From: Solirubrobacterales bacterium | GTDB lineage: Bacteria; Actinomycetota; Thermoleophilia; Solirubrobacterales; Solirubrobacteraceae | Reading direction: 5' to 3' | DNA length: 20,836 nucleotides | NCBI GenBank assembly: GCA_015655225.1 | Contig: JAATFK010000060.1 | Span: 1 to 20,836 of the forward strand | In this document: positions 1 to 6,652 of the stretch, one piece after another | Layout of the letters: each line of letters begins with the position of its first letter | Position numbering within the stretch: position 1 is the stretch's first letter | Notes under the pieces: generated by a model | Told to the model about the DNA's origin: nothing | Database searches by the model: none | What the model saw: the letters and a program-made list of their open reading frames with translations, nothing else | Program-made: the position numbers and the translations under genes

Positions 1-21
1 CTTCAGGCACTCGTGCCTGAA
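1..21. repeat. Short perfect hairpin at the window edge
   Basis: The arms TTCAGGCAC (2-10) and GTGCCTGAA (13-21) are perfect inverse complements, separated by two bases. The first ten bases (CTTCAGGCAC) recur exactly at 245-254, where they begin another hairpin. No T-run follows on the plus strand. It may be the rest of a terminator or a small palindromic repeat cut by the window edge. Confidence 0.5.
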
Positions 22-62
22 ACCCGCCCCCAACCACACCGAAAACCGCGCCCCCAAGGCCG

Positions 63-85
63 AAAAAAGCCCCGCGTTTGCAGGG
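63..85 (-). terminator. Rho-independent terminator-like hairpin downstream of the tRNA-His-like sequence
   Basis: Read on the minus strand, CCCTGC and GCGGGG (plus 71-76 and 80-85) form a 6-bp stem with one T-G wobble and an AAAC tetraloop. It is followed by C and a run of six T (plus 63-68). It lies just 3' of the tRNA-His-like sequence, where a tRNA terminator would be expected. Confidence 0.6.
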
Positions 86-95
86 TTTTTACTGA

Positions 96-166
96 GGTGA
101 GCGAGGGGACTCGAACCCACGACCGCCTGGACCACAATCAGCGCAGGTGACGCGCCAAATGAGCCC
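96..166 (-). pseudogene. Degenerate tRNA-His-like sequence (3' half intact, 5' acceptor strand missing)
   Basis: On the minus strand the 3' half of a bacterial tRNA-His is recognisable. There is the anticodon loop TTGTGGT with anticodon GTG (plus 133-135), the 3' side of the anticodon stem CCAGG (126-130), T-arm GTGGG-TTCGAGT (109-120), and the acceptor 3' strand CGCTCACC (96-103). Upstream, GGCTCATTTGG resembles the D-arm. The 5' side of the anticodon stem pairs at only three of five positions, the T-stem has mismatches, and no partner GGTGAGCG strand lies upstream. It is therefore a decayed tRNA or a tRNA-derived attachment-site remnant, not a functional tRNA. The flanking hairpin terminator supports tRNA origin. 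Confidence 0.6.
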
Positions 167-206
167 TGTTTGCAGGGTTTTACTATCTCTTTCGTGGCCG
201 CATATG
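128..206. repeat. Left copy of a degenerate ~80-bp direct repeat
   Basis: This stretch aligns in the same orientation with 20758-20835 at the other end of the window. By eye about 58 of 79 positions match, with one single-base gap. The best blocks are TGGACCACAATC, CGCGCC, TTTGCAGGG and GCATATG. It overlaps the upstream half of the tRNA-His-like sequence and stops matching at its anticodon stem. A further TTTGCAGGGTTTT copy lies at 77-89. Confidence 0.6.
164..181 (+). terminator. Terminator-like hairpin (plus strand)
   Basis: CCCTG (164-168) and CAGGG (173-177) pair around a TTTG loop and are followed by TTTT (178-181). The stem is only 5 bp and no plus-strand gene ends just upstream, so it may be part of the repeated element rather than an active terminator. 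Confidence 0.35.
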
Positions 207-248
207 TGGTAGATATCGGTGCCGATTCGGGGCGATTACGGCCGCTTC

Positions 249-274
249 AGGCACTTAAGGCGTGAGTGCCTTTT
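249..274 (+). terminator. Terminator-like hairpin
   Basis: AGGCACT (249-255) and AGTGCCT (265-271) form a 7-bp stem with a 9-nt loop, and a T-run follows (271-274). The preceding bases repeat the start of the hairpin at 1-21. On the minus strand it lies about 210 bp beyond the TetR stop, so it could end TetR transcription, but the T-run is on the plus strand. Confidence 0.4.
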
Positions 275-483
275 CGGCCGGGCGGCCAGATTGGAGCCCC
301 CTGCCGAGTCAGCATCCGAGCAGTCGTCGTCGCGGCAGATCCCCACTTCGGGGCCGCCGGTCGATCTCGCGGCTGAAGCGCTCCAGCCCCGCTGCGGCAG
401 GCACCCCGCAGGACTGCCTGCGATCGCGACGTCCCGAGCCCCGGAGCGGTTTCGTCGCGGGACTCCACGCTCGTCGAGGAGCG
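275..483. other. Non-coding stretch downstream of the TetR gene
   Basis: Open frames exist here on both strands, as expected at this GC content. None has a recognisable domain, a convincing ribosome-binding site or a natural-looking amino-acid composition. I see no RNA gene or repeat in it. Confidence 0.4.
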
Positions 484-1098
484 TCAAAGGCTCTCGGCCG
501 GGACGAAGCTGAGCACCGCGCGGACCGCGTCCTCGGCCGCGCGCGCGTCGAACGCCGCGCCGGTCGCCACGCGCTCGAGGGCGACGCCGATGATCGCCGA
601 CCAGAACGCGCGACTCTGTGCCGCGGGGCCCGCTGGCGTCGTCCAGCCGTGGCGGGCGAGGACGCTCTCGGCCGCGCGTTGCGCCTCGGCATGAAGGGCG
701 TCGAACGTCTCGCTCACGCGAGGGGCGAGGTCCGGACGCCGGCGGACGAGGAGCATCGCCTCGACGAAGCTGGGGATCGACTCGGACGAGAGCGCGGCAC
801 GCACCATCCCCCGGACCGCGGCCTCTGGCGTGCGGGCTCGCTCGGCCGCGCGCTCGATCGCTGCCCGGACGATCAGCACGTCGCGGCACGAGACCTCGAC
901 GAAGAGCGTCTCCTTGTCGCCGAAGTAGTAGGTCACCTGGCTCGGGAAGCGGTCGGCCGCCCGCGCGATCTCGGAGATCGAGACGCCGCTCAGCCCGCGG
1001 GCGAGGAAGAGCTCCGAGGCTGCGTCGATCAGCGCCGCGCGCGTCTCGCGGCCGCCTTGGCGGGTGGCGCGAGCGTGATGTCGGGGGCTGGCTTCCAC
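484..1098 (-). CDS. TetR/AcrR-family transcriptional regulator
   Basis: This 204-residue protein has the family's usual length and layout. The N-terminal DNA-binding domain contains a helix-turn-helix around residues 39-63 ending in the hallmark TYYFGDKETL. A helical ligand-binding C-terminal domain of unrecognised specificity follows. The start is GTG, with a weak GGGG-type ribosome-binding site close upstream. The gene diverges from the FAH-cupin-SDR-SDR operon, and the 80-bp gap carries nested inverted repeats, so it most likely represses that operon and itself until a pathway metabolite binds. The family call is firm; the regulon and ligand are inference. Confidence 0.9.
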   Translation of the reverse strand: MEASPRHHARATRQGGRETRAALIDAASELFLARGLSGVSISEIARAADRFPSQVTYYFGDKETLFVEVSCRDVLIVRAAIERAAERARTPEAAVRGMVRAALSSESIPSFVEAMLLVRRRPDLAPRVSETFDALHAEAQRAAESVLARHGWTTPAGPAAQSRAFWSAIIGVALERVATGAAFDARAAEDAVRAVLSFVPAESL

Positions 1099-1140
1099 GT
1101 CCCCGTTGTACCAGGCCAGTCGGAGACGTGCGAAGACTTA

Positions 1141-1161
1141 TTTGTATTGTCGACAAACAAT
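1141..1161. promoter_or_regulatory. Candidate TetR operator between divergent genes
   Basis: Three overlapping dyads share this 21-bp AT-rich patch: TTTGT-N7-ACAAA (1141-1157), the perfect palindrome TTGTCGACAA (1147-1156) and ATTGT-N6-ACAAT (1146-1161). It lies 18 bp before the FAH start and about 40 bp before the TetR start, where a repressor would block both genes. A GntR-type protein could also use a GT-N2-AC core. Confidence 0.5.
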
Positions 1162-1178
1162 GTCTAGGGTTTCCGCCC

Positions 1179-2033
1179 ATGAGACTGATCACGTTCGACG
1201 ACGGCCGCGTCGGCCGCATCGAGGGAGACGGAGTCGTAGAGCTCGACGTCCCCACCATGCGCCGCTACTTCGAGCTCGAGGGCAAGGTCGAGCCGACGGG
1301 ACGCGAGGTCCCGCTGGCCGACGTGCGCCTGCGCGCGCCAATCCACCCCAAGAAGTTCTTCCACACCGCCGGCAACTTCCAAGAGCACCACGAGGAATCC
1401 AAGAACGTCAACTGGTCGCACCCGGTGCTGCCGTGGATCGTGTTCTTCCAGAACCTCGACGCGATCATCGGGCCCGACGACCCGATCATCTATCCCGAGG
1501 CACTCACCAACGAGCTGGACTACGAGCTCGAGCTCGCCGTGATCATCGGCAAGCCGGGCAAGTTCTTCTCCCCCGAGGAGGCCGAGAGCTACATCGCCGG
1601 CTACGTCATCTTCAACGACATCACCGCGCGCGACATCCAGCGCGAGGAGATGAAGTCCGGCGTCTTCTGTCTCAGCAAGTCAATCGACACCTTCTGCCCA
1701 TTGGGGCCGTGGATCGTCACGCCCGATGAGCTCGGCGACCCCGCGGATCTGAACATGTCGCTTCGCGTCAACGGCAACTCGCGCCAGGAGTCGCACACCG
1801 GGAAGATGTCGGTCACCGTCCCGGAGATCATCAGCCACTACTCACCGATGGGCTACAACGCCGGCGACATCATCTCCACCGGAACGGTCTCCGGCGTCGC
1901 TGGCTTCAGCGACGACCCCTTCGCCAACTACCTCAAGCCCGGTGACGTCGTCGAGGCCGAGATCGAGAACATCGGCATCCTGCGCAACCCCGTCATCTCC
2001 TGGTCACAGGGGCATCCCGAGGATTCGGCGTGA
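1179..2033 (+). CDS. Fumarylacetoacetate hydrolase (FAH) family protein
   Basis: The predicted product is a 284-residue cytosolic enzyme of the FAH superfamily. These enzymes use a divalent metal to hydrolyse C-C bonds, or to decarboxylate or dehydrate 2-oxo acid derivatives. Candidate metal ligands are E116 and E118 (in LDYELELAVIIG) and D147 (in FNDITARD), with the active-site lysine K167. The glycine-rich STGTVSGVAGF near residue 233 takes the place of the common LTGTPxGVG, and GNFQEHHEE replaces the usual N-Y-x-x-H segment, so the substrate may differ from classic acylpyruvases. ATG follows a weak AGGG. The stop overlaps the next start by 4 bp. It is the first gene of a four-gene operon; the exact reaction is unknown. 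Confidence 0.88.
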   Translation: MRLITFDDGRVGRIEGDGVVELDVPTMRRYFELEGKVEPTGREVPLADVRLRAPIHPKKFFHTAGNFQEHHEESKNVNWSHPVLPWIVFFQNLDAIIGPDDPIIYPEALTNELDYELELAVIIGKPGKFFSPEEAESYIAGYVIFNDITARDIQREEMKSGVFCLSKSIDTFCPLGPWIVTPDELGDPADLNMSLRVNGNSRQESHTGKMSVTVPEIISHYSPMGYNAGDIISTGTVSGVAGFSDDPFANYLKPGDVVEAEIENIGILRNPVISWSQGHPEDSA

Positions 2034-2383
2034 GCACCCACGAGGTCTTCGACGCGCTGAAGCTGCGCATCGAGGACCAGCAGTTCAGCGAGGTTCGGCC
2101 CGGGATCTTCGGCGCCAGCCGGGAGACGGAGCAGTTGACCGTCACCGTCTACGTCTACACCCCGGGCTGCGCGTGGGAGACCCACCAGCATCCCGAGGAC
2201 CAGGTCACGTTCGTCCATGAGGGCGGCGAGGTCGTCTTCGTGGTCGACGGCGAGGAGGTCCCGATGGGCCCCGGGGACCTCTGCGTCCTGCCCGGCAACA
2301 CCCCCCACTCCGCAACGGTCGCGAAGGGCGGCGAGCGCGTTGTCACCATCAACACCTGGCGCCGCCGGTCGCCGGCCCGGTGA
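2030..2383 (+). CDS. Small single-domain cupin
   Basis: A 117-residue protein that is essentially one cupin barrel. Motif 1 supplies H52 and H54, with Q58 where many cupins have Glu. Motif 2 (PGDLCVLPGNTPH) ends in H93. These would form a three-His metal site, so it may be a metal-dependent isomerase, lyase or dioxygenase, or simply a binding protein. The start is a GTG in a GTGA overlap with the FAH stop, and its own stop overlaps the next start in the same way, implying translational coupling. A FAH+cupin pair also occurs at 4727-6144, which suggests that the two act in one step or consecutive steps. Confidence 0.82.
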   Translation: MSTHEVFDALKLRIEDQQFSEVRPGIFGASRETEQLTVTVYVYTPGCAWETHQHPEDQVTFVHEGGEVVFVVDGEEVPMGPGDLCVLPGNTPHSATVAKGGERVVTINTWRRRSPAR

Positions 2384-3135
2384 GCTGGCTCGGGCTCGAG
2401 GGCCAGGGAGCCGTCATCGCGGGCGGCGGCGGGATCGGCGGCGCCCTCGCGGCCGGCTTCGTCGGCGCCGGAGCACGGACCGTGGTCATCGACCACGACG
2501 CGAAACGGCTGGCCGAGCTCGACGAACGCCACGGGCTGACGGCATCCGGCGGCGGCGTCGTCCAGACCGACCTGCGCACGGCCGCGGCCAGCCGAGCGGC
2601 GCTGACCCGGGCGACCGAGCTGGCCGGGGCGCTCGACGTCTTCGTGCACAGCCTCGGGACCAACCTGCGCCTCCCGATCGAGGAGTACAGCGACGAGGAC
2701 TTCGAGCGGATCGTGACGCTCAACCTCTCGACCGCCCTGTGGCTCGGCCAGGCCGCCGCCGTCACGATGCGCGAGCGAAGATCGGGCCGGATGGTCTTCC
2801 TCTCGTCGGTCGCCTCGATCCTCGCGCATGCCCACCACGGGCCCTATGCGGCGACAAAGGGCGCGATCAACCAGCTCGTGCGCGTGATGGCGAACGAGCT
2901 CGCGCCGACCGGCGTCACCGTCAACGCCGTCGCCCCGGGCTACATCGAGACCGAGCTGACCGCCGACTACCTCGCGCGGCCGGGCAGACGCGAGGGCCTG
3001 CTGGCGCTGATCCCGGCCCGGCGCTTCGGGACGCTCGACGAGGTCGTCGGGCCTGTGCTGTTCCTGTCATCCGTCAACGCGAGCTTCGTCACCGGCCAGG
3101 TCCTGGCGATCGACGGTGCTCGCACCTGCATCTAG
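2380..3135 (+). CDS. SDR-family NAD(P)-dependent oxidoreductase (first)
   Basis: This 251-residue classical short-chain dehydrogenase has a Rossmann glycine motif AGGGGIGG (14-21), slightly different from the usual TGxxxGIG. D38, in VIDHD after beta-2, favours NAD over NADP. N115, S143, Y156 and K160 match the catalytic tetrad (YAATK). HSLG (90-93) replaces the common NNAG. The C-terminus (VTGQVLAIDG) is typical of FabG-like SDRs. Such enzymes oxidise secondary alcohols or reduce ketones. The GTG start overlaps the cupin stop. Family is certain, substrate unknown. Confidence 0.9.
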   Translation: MSWLGLEGQGAVIAGGGGIGGALAAGFVGAGARTVVIDHDAKRLAELDERHGLTASGGGVVQTDLRTAAASRAALTRATELAGALDVFVHSLGTNLRLPIEEYSDEDFERIVTLNLSTALWLGQAAAVTMRERRSGRMVFLSSVASILAHAHHGPYAATKGAINQLVRVMANELAPTGVTVNAVAPGYIETELTADYLARPGRREGLLALIPARRFGTLDEVVGPVLFLSSVNASFVTGQVLAIDGARTCI

Positions 3136-3147
3136 GAGACCATGCTC

Positions 3148-3927
3148 ATGAGCGAATCCGATCGCCTCGCCGGAAAGGCCGTCCTGGTCACCGGTGCCGG
3201 CAGCGGCTACGGCGCCGACCTCGCCGTCGGCGCTGCCCGCGAAGGAGCCCGTACCGTCATCGTCCACTACCGCTCCTCGCGCGAGGGCGCCGAGCGCACC
3301 GCCACCGCCGTCCGCGAGGCCGGCAGCGAGGCCGTCCTGGTCCAGGGTGACATCACCAGCTGGGACGCCATCAAGTCGTTCATGAGCGACGCGTTCGAGC
3401 AGGCCGACGGCGTCGACGTCCTCATCAACAACATCGGCGACATCGCCGCCCAGCAGGACTCGTGGCGCGACATCACCGAGGAGTGGATCGACCACTGCCT
3501 CGCCGTCGACATCAAGGGCACGATGCTCTGCATCCACGAAGCCGGGACCCGCATGCTCGGGCGCGAGGGCGGCGTGATCGTGAACATCGGATCCACCGTC
3601 ATCACACGTGGCTCCCCGCGCGCGCCGCAGTACGCGGCCGGGAAGTACGGCGTGCTCGGCCTCACGAAGTCCTACGCGAAGGCCTTCGCCCCCAAGGTCC
3701 GCGTCAACACGTTCTGCCCTGGGTTCATGGCGACCGAGACGATGCAGAAGCGCAAGGACTGGAACTCCGGCCGCCGCGAGGAGCTGATCGCCGCCACCCC
3801 GCTCGGCCGCATCCCCGGGCCGGAGGAGTTCGTCAAGCCCGCGTTGTTTCTCTGCAGCGACGACGCCAAGCACATGACCGGCGGCCTGGTCATGTACGAC
3901 GGCGGCATGGCGCTGCCCGGCGCCTGA
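3148..3927 (+). CDS. SDR-family NAD(P)-dependent oxidoreductase (second)
   Basis: A 259-residue classical SDR with TGAGSGYG (15-22) as the nucleotide-binding loop, where G-Y replaces the usual G-I. NNIG (94-97) is in the NNAG position, and S149, Y162 and K166 form the catalytic set. I prefer ATG 3148 because AGGAG at 3134-3138 sits 9 nt before it; an in-frame ATG at 3142 is only 3 nt from that site. It is the last gene of the operon and ends just before a long hairpin. Paired with the preceding SDR, it may catalyse successive oxidations of a polyol-like or hydroxylated-ring intermediate; this is inference. Confidence 0.9.
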   Translation: MSESDRLAGKAVLVTGAGSGYGADLAVGAAREGARTVIVHYRSSREGAERTATAVREAGSEAVLVQGDITSWDAIKSFMSDAFEQADGVDVLINNIGDIAAQQDSWRDITEEWIDHCLAVDIKGTMLCIHEAGTRMLGREGGVIVNIGSTVITRGSPRAPQYAAGKYGVLGLTKSYAKAFAPKVRVNTFCPGFMATETMQKRKDWNSGRREELIAATPLGRIPGPEEFVKPALFLCSDDAKHMTGGLVMYDGGMALPGA

Positions 3928-3938
3928 TCCCAGCGCGA

Positions 3939-3985
3939 GCACGACCACCGCGCCCGCGCCGACCTAGCGGGCGAGGTGGTCGTGC
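3939..3985. terminator. Bidirectional terminator-like hairpin between convergent operons
   Basis: An 11-bp perfect outer stem (GCACGACCACC at 3939-3949 with GGTGGTCGTGC at 3975-3985) continues after one mismatch into a 7-bp inner stem (CGCCCGC 3951-3957 with GCGGGCG 3967-3973) and a 9-nt loop. It overlaps the stop codon of the minus-strand hydrolase gene. There is no T-run, but the length and position between two converging operons make a terminator or RNA 3'-end stabiliser likely. Confidence 0.65.
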
Positions 3986-4722
3986 AGGTGCTTCAGCGAC
4001 GCGGCCCAGCTGCGGGCGGCGTCGTCGGTGCCCGAGGCCAGGTCCGCAGCCCCCAGGAAGCCGTGGCCGAGGCCGGGCAGGATCCGTGCGTCGAGTCGCG
4101 CGTCGGCATCGCGAGCCGCCGCGAGATACGCGGCGACGTTCTCGATCCCGACCGTCTCGTCGTCGGCGCCCCAGAACGCCAGCACGGGACCGCGCAGCAG
4201 CGCGGCGAGGCCGAGCGGTGCCGGCGGCGGCGCCACGAGGCTCGCCTGCGGCACCGGGAACCCGTAGTAGGCGACGGTCACGAGGCCGTCGCCGAGGCTC
4301 GCCAGGTCGAGGCCGAACGTCGCGCCCATGCAGAAGCCGACGGTCCCGACCATCTCCACGCCCGTGTGCTCGCGCAGCCACGTCACGCAGCTGCTCATGT
4401 CACGCAACGTCCGCGTCTCGTCCAGCTCGCGACGACGCGCGAACGCGTCCGCCGACCCTGACCCCTTCAAGGGACCCTGGCGGAAGAACGCGTCGGGGAG
4501 CACCGCGACGAAGCCCGCCTGCGCCAGCAGCGCCGTCAGATGCTCGTAGAACGGGCTTCGACCGTAGACGTCGGCCAGCACGAGCACGCCCGGCCGACCC
4601 GCGTCGTCGTCCGGTGCGCAGCGCAGCGCAGGCTGGTGCTCTCCGCCGGGCAACGGGATCAGGATCTCCGTGCGCCGGACAGCCGGCTCCGGCTGCCCGG
4701 CGGGCACATAGACATGGCACAT
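3964..4722 (-). CDS. Dienelactone hydrolase family protein
   Basis: A 252-residue alpha/beta hydrolase of the dienelactone hydrolase (DLH) family. C131 in GFCMGA is the nucleophile (Cys instead of Ser is the DLH hallmark). The acid is D187 or D188 in WGADD, and H220 in GLGHGF completes the triad. D51 in LADVYG lies where DLH has an active-site acidic residue. DLH enzymes open enol-lactones such as dienelactone to maleylacetate. It is the last gene of the large minus-strand operon, 4 bp after the FAH gene, so it probably hydrolyses a lactone or ester intermediate late in the pathway. No signal peptide is seen. Confidence 0.87.
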   Translation of the reverse strand: MCHVYVPAGQPEPAVRRTEILIPLPGGEHQPALRCAPDDDAGRPGVLVLADVYGRSPFYEHLTALLAQAGFVAVLPDAFFRQGPLKGSGSADAFARRRELDETRTLRDMSSCVTWLREHTGVEMVGTVGFCMGATFGLDLASLGDGLVTVAYYGFPVPQASLVAPPPAPLGLAALLRGPVLAFWGADDETVGIENVAAYLAAARDADARLDARILPGLGHGFLGAADLASGTDDAARSWAASLKHLHDHLAR

Positions 4723-4726
4723 CGGC

Positions 4727-5653
4727 TCAGGCCTCCGGAGCGCGGGTCGCTGCGTCTCGCCGATTCGCGACGTCGCGCCAGTGGTCGTCGACCGGGCTGA
4801 GGCCGTCGTCGACGATGCGGTTGCGCAGGCTGCCGACGCCTTCGAGCGAGACCTCGACGACGTCGCCGTCCGTCAGCAGCACCTGGGGATCGCGCGCCTC
4901 GCCTACGCCGCCTGGCGTGCCGGTGAGGATGACGTCGCCGGGGAGCAACGCCGTCCACGAGGAGATGAACGCGATCAACGTCGGCAGGTCGAAGATGAAG
5001 AGCGAGGTACGAGAGGACTGCAGGAGCGCGCCGTTGACCCGCGTCTCCAGCGCCAGGTCGGCGGGATCGAGCTCGTCGGTCGTCACCAGCGTCGGCCCCA
5101 GCGGCAGGGTCGCGTCGAAGTTCTTGCCGGCCGTCCACTGACCGCCCCGCTTCTGCCAGTCCCGCATCGAGACGTCGTTGGCGACCGTCACGCCGAGGAC
5201 ATGCTCGAGCGCCTCCGCGGCGCTGATGTGCCGGCCTCCGCGACCGATCACGACGGCCATCTCGCCCTCGTAGTCGACGACCTCGCTGACGGACGGTCGC
5301 GGCACGTCGTCGAAGGGCCCGGTCACCGAGGTCGGCAGCCGCAGGAAGACCTCCGGCCACGGCGTCGCGACGTTCGCGAACTCGTCACGGTGAGCGACGT
5401 AGTTGCGCCCGGCGCAGAAGATGCGCCGGGGGTCGTCGTGCACCGGGCCGATCAGCGGATCCTGCGGCGGGATCGGCGAGCCGCCCTCGGCCAGGACGCG
5501 AACGGCGTCGAGGGCGCGATCACCGCGGGAGATCAGCCCGCTCAACGTCGAGACGTGCTCGTCGCCCAGCGTGCGCGCCACGTCGCTCCAACCACTCGGG
5601 GTCCACGCGACGAGGCGCAGCTCGTCGCGGGACCGCTGATGTGCGAGCCGCAT
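4727..5653 (-). CDS. Fumarylacetoacetate hydrolase (FAH) family protein, second
   Basis: A 308-residue FAH-superfamily enzyme with a more canonical core than the copy at 1179. It has GRNYVAHRDE (82-91), candidate metal ligands E129 and E131 in DYEGEMAVVIG, D160 in VANDVSMRD, K177 in AGKNFD, and the LTGTPGGVG loop (243-251). These features fit acylpyruvate or 2,4-dioxo-acid hydrolases and related hydratases or isomerases. The ATG shares one base with the upstream cupin stop (TGATG), so translation is coupled. An extension further upstream would overlap the cupin gene and is not protein-like. The low similarity to the first FAH suggests different substrates rather than a recent duplication. Confidence 0.9.
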   Translation of the reverse strand: MRLAHQRSRDELRLVAWTPSGWSDVARTLGDEHVSTLSGLISRGDRALDAVRVLAEGGSPIPPQDPLIGPVHDDPRRIFCAGRNYVAHRDEFANVATPWPEVFLRLPTSVTGPFDDVPRPSVSEVVDYEGEMAVVIGRGGRHISAAEALEHVLGVTVANDVSMRDWQKRGGQWTAGKNFDATLPLGPTLVTTDELDPADLALETRVNGALLQSSRTSLFIFDLPTLIAFISSWTALLPGDVILTGTPGGVGEARDPQVLLTDGDVVEVSLEGVGSLRNRIVDDGLSPVDDHWRDVANRRDAATRAPEA

Positions 5654-6144
5654 CAGTACGCGGGCGGCGGGGAGAGGATCTCGACGCCGTGGCGCTGGCC
5701 GGCGGGCACGATGATCGAGAGGTCGATCTGACCGGCGTCCGGCGGCTGGCTGACCGATGGCGCCGGGGTGCAGCAGTCGCGGTAGAAGTCCTCGTGCTGC
5801 GGCGTGGCGATGATCAGGAACCGCGCCTCGTCGCTCTCGATCCGCCAGGCGTGGACCTCGCCGCCGGGAAGGTGGACGACGTCCCCCGGGCCGGCGTCGA
5901 CGCGCTCGTCGCGGACGAGCAGCGCCAGCTGCCCTTCGAGCACCACGAACGTCTCGTCGTCCTCGTCGTGGCGGTGCAAGGGCGTGGCGCAGCCTCTGAT
6001 CATGCGGACCTCCAGCAACGAGAAGCTGCCTCCGGTCTGACGTGCGCCGACGCGCACGATCCACAGCCCGCCGAGCCCCCACAGCGGCTCGCCCTCGTCG
6101 GCCAGGGAGACCGTGGGCACGCCCGCATCATGCTGCTCCTTCAT
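5653..6144 (-). CDS. Cupin-domain protein, paralogue of the cupin at 14736-15257
   Basis: This 163-residue cupin has likely metal ligands H57, H59, E64 and H98. It carries the signatures WGLGGL (22-27), HAWRIES (98-104) and FYRDCC (120-125), all at the same residue numbers in the cupin at the head of the operon. By eye about 70 of the ~120 central positions are identical. The ATG at 6144 follows GAGGGG on the minus strand and overlaps the 2Fe-2S subunit gene by 17 bp; longer upstream starts read into that gene. Function is unknown. A metal-dependent dioxygenase, isomerase or metabolite-binding role is possible. Confidence 0.85.
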   Translation of the reverse strand: MKEQHDAGVPTVSLADEGEPLWGLGGLWIVRVGARQTGGSFSLLEVRMIRGCATPLHRHDEDDETFVVLEGQLALLVRDERVDAGPGDVVHLPGGEVHAWRIESDEARFLIIATPQHEDFYRDCCTPAPSVSQPPDAGQIDLSIIVPAGQRHGVEILSPPPAY

Positions 6145-6652
6145 TGCTTCCCCTCGATTTGTCGATTCGTGAACGGGCGGCCTGGGCGGCCGCCGAGATC
6201 GCATTGACGATCGGCTCATAGCCGGTGCAGCGGCAGAGATTTCCGCTGATCGCGTCGCGGATGGCCCCGTCGTCGGGGTGCAGGTCGTGGTCCAGCAGGT
6301 CCTGGGCGGCGAAGAGCATCCCCGACAGGCAGTAGCCGCACTGGAACCCGTTGTGGTCCCAGAACGCCTCCTGCAGCGACGACAGCTGCCCGTCGGACGC
6401 GAGGCCCTCGATCGTCACGATCGCGGCGTCCTGCGCGGCGACCGCGAGCGTCAGGCAGGCTTTAACGACTTCCCCGTTCAGGGCGATCGTGCAGGCGCCG
6501 CAGTCGCCGGTTCCGCAGCCGATCTTCGGCCCGATCACGTCGAACGACTCCCGCAGCGCCTCGACCAGCAGCATGCGCGGATCGACGTCCGCGGTCCGGC
6601 GGCCGCCGTTGATCTCCAGCTGCAGCTGACAGGTGGCGGTCCCCGGCGTCAT
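6128..6652 (-). CDS. 2Fe-2S subunit of a molybdenum hydroxylase (xanthine dehydrogenase family)
   Basis: A 174-residue small subunit that carries electrons from the molybdenum site to FAD. A plant-ferredoxin-type N-terminal cluster is ligated by C46, C51, C54 and C66. The C-terminal four-helix domain holds the second [2Fe-2S] cluster through C105, C108, C140 and C142. All eight ligands are present and the length is usual. Its ATG overlaps the FAD-subunit stop in an ATGA. Order large-FAD-2Fe-2S on the minus strand completes a three-subunit heteromeric enzyme. It has no twin-arginine signal, so the complex is probably cytosolic. Confidence 0.93.
   Translation of the reverse strand: MTPGTATCQLQLEINGGRRTADVDPRMLLVEALRESFDVIGPKIGCGTGDCGACTIALNGEVVKACLTLAVAAQDAAIVTIEGLASDGQLSSLQEAFWDHNGFQCGYCLSGMLFAAQDLLDHDLHPDDGAIRDAISGNLCRCTGYEPIVNAISAAAQAARSRIDKSRGSNEGAA

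Noticed and set aside
96..166. A functional tRNA-His gene
   Set aside because: The 5' acceptor strand is missing and the anticodon and T stems are mispaired.
3462..5141. A 559-codon plus-strand frame across the second SDR and the DLH/FAH genes
   Set aside because: Arg/Pro/Ser-rich composition with no domain, and it spans three well-supported genes.
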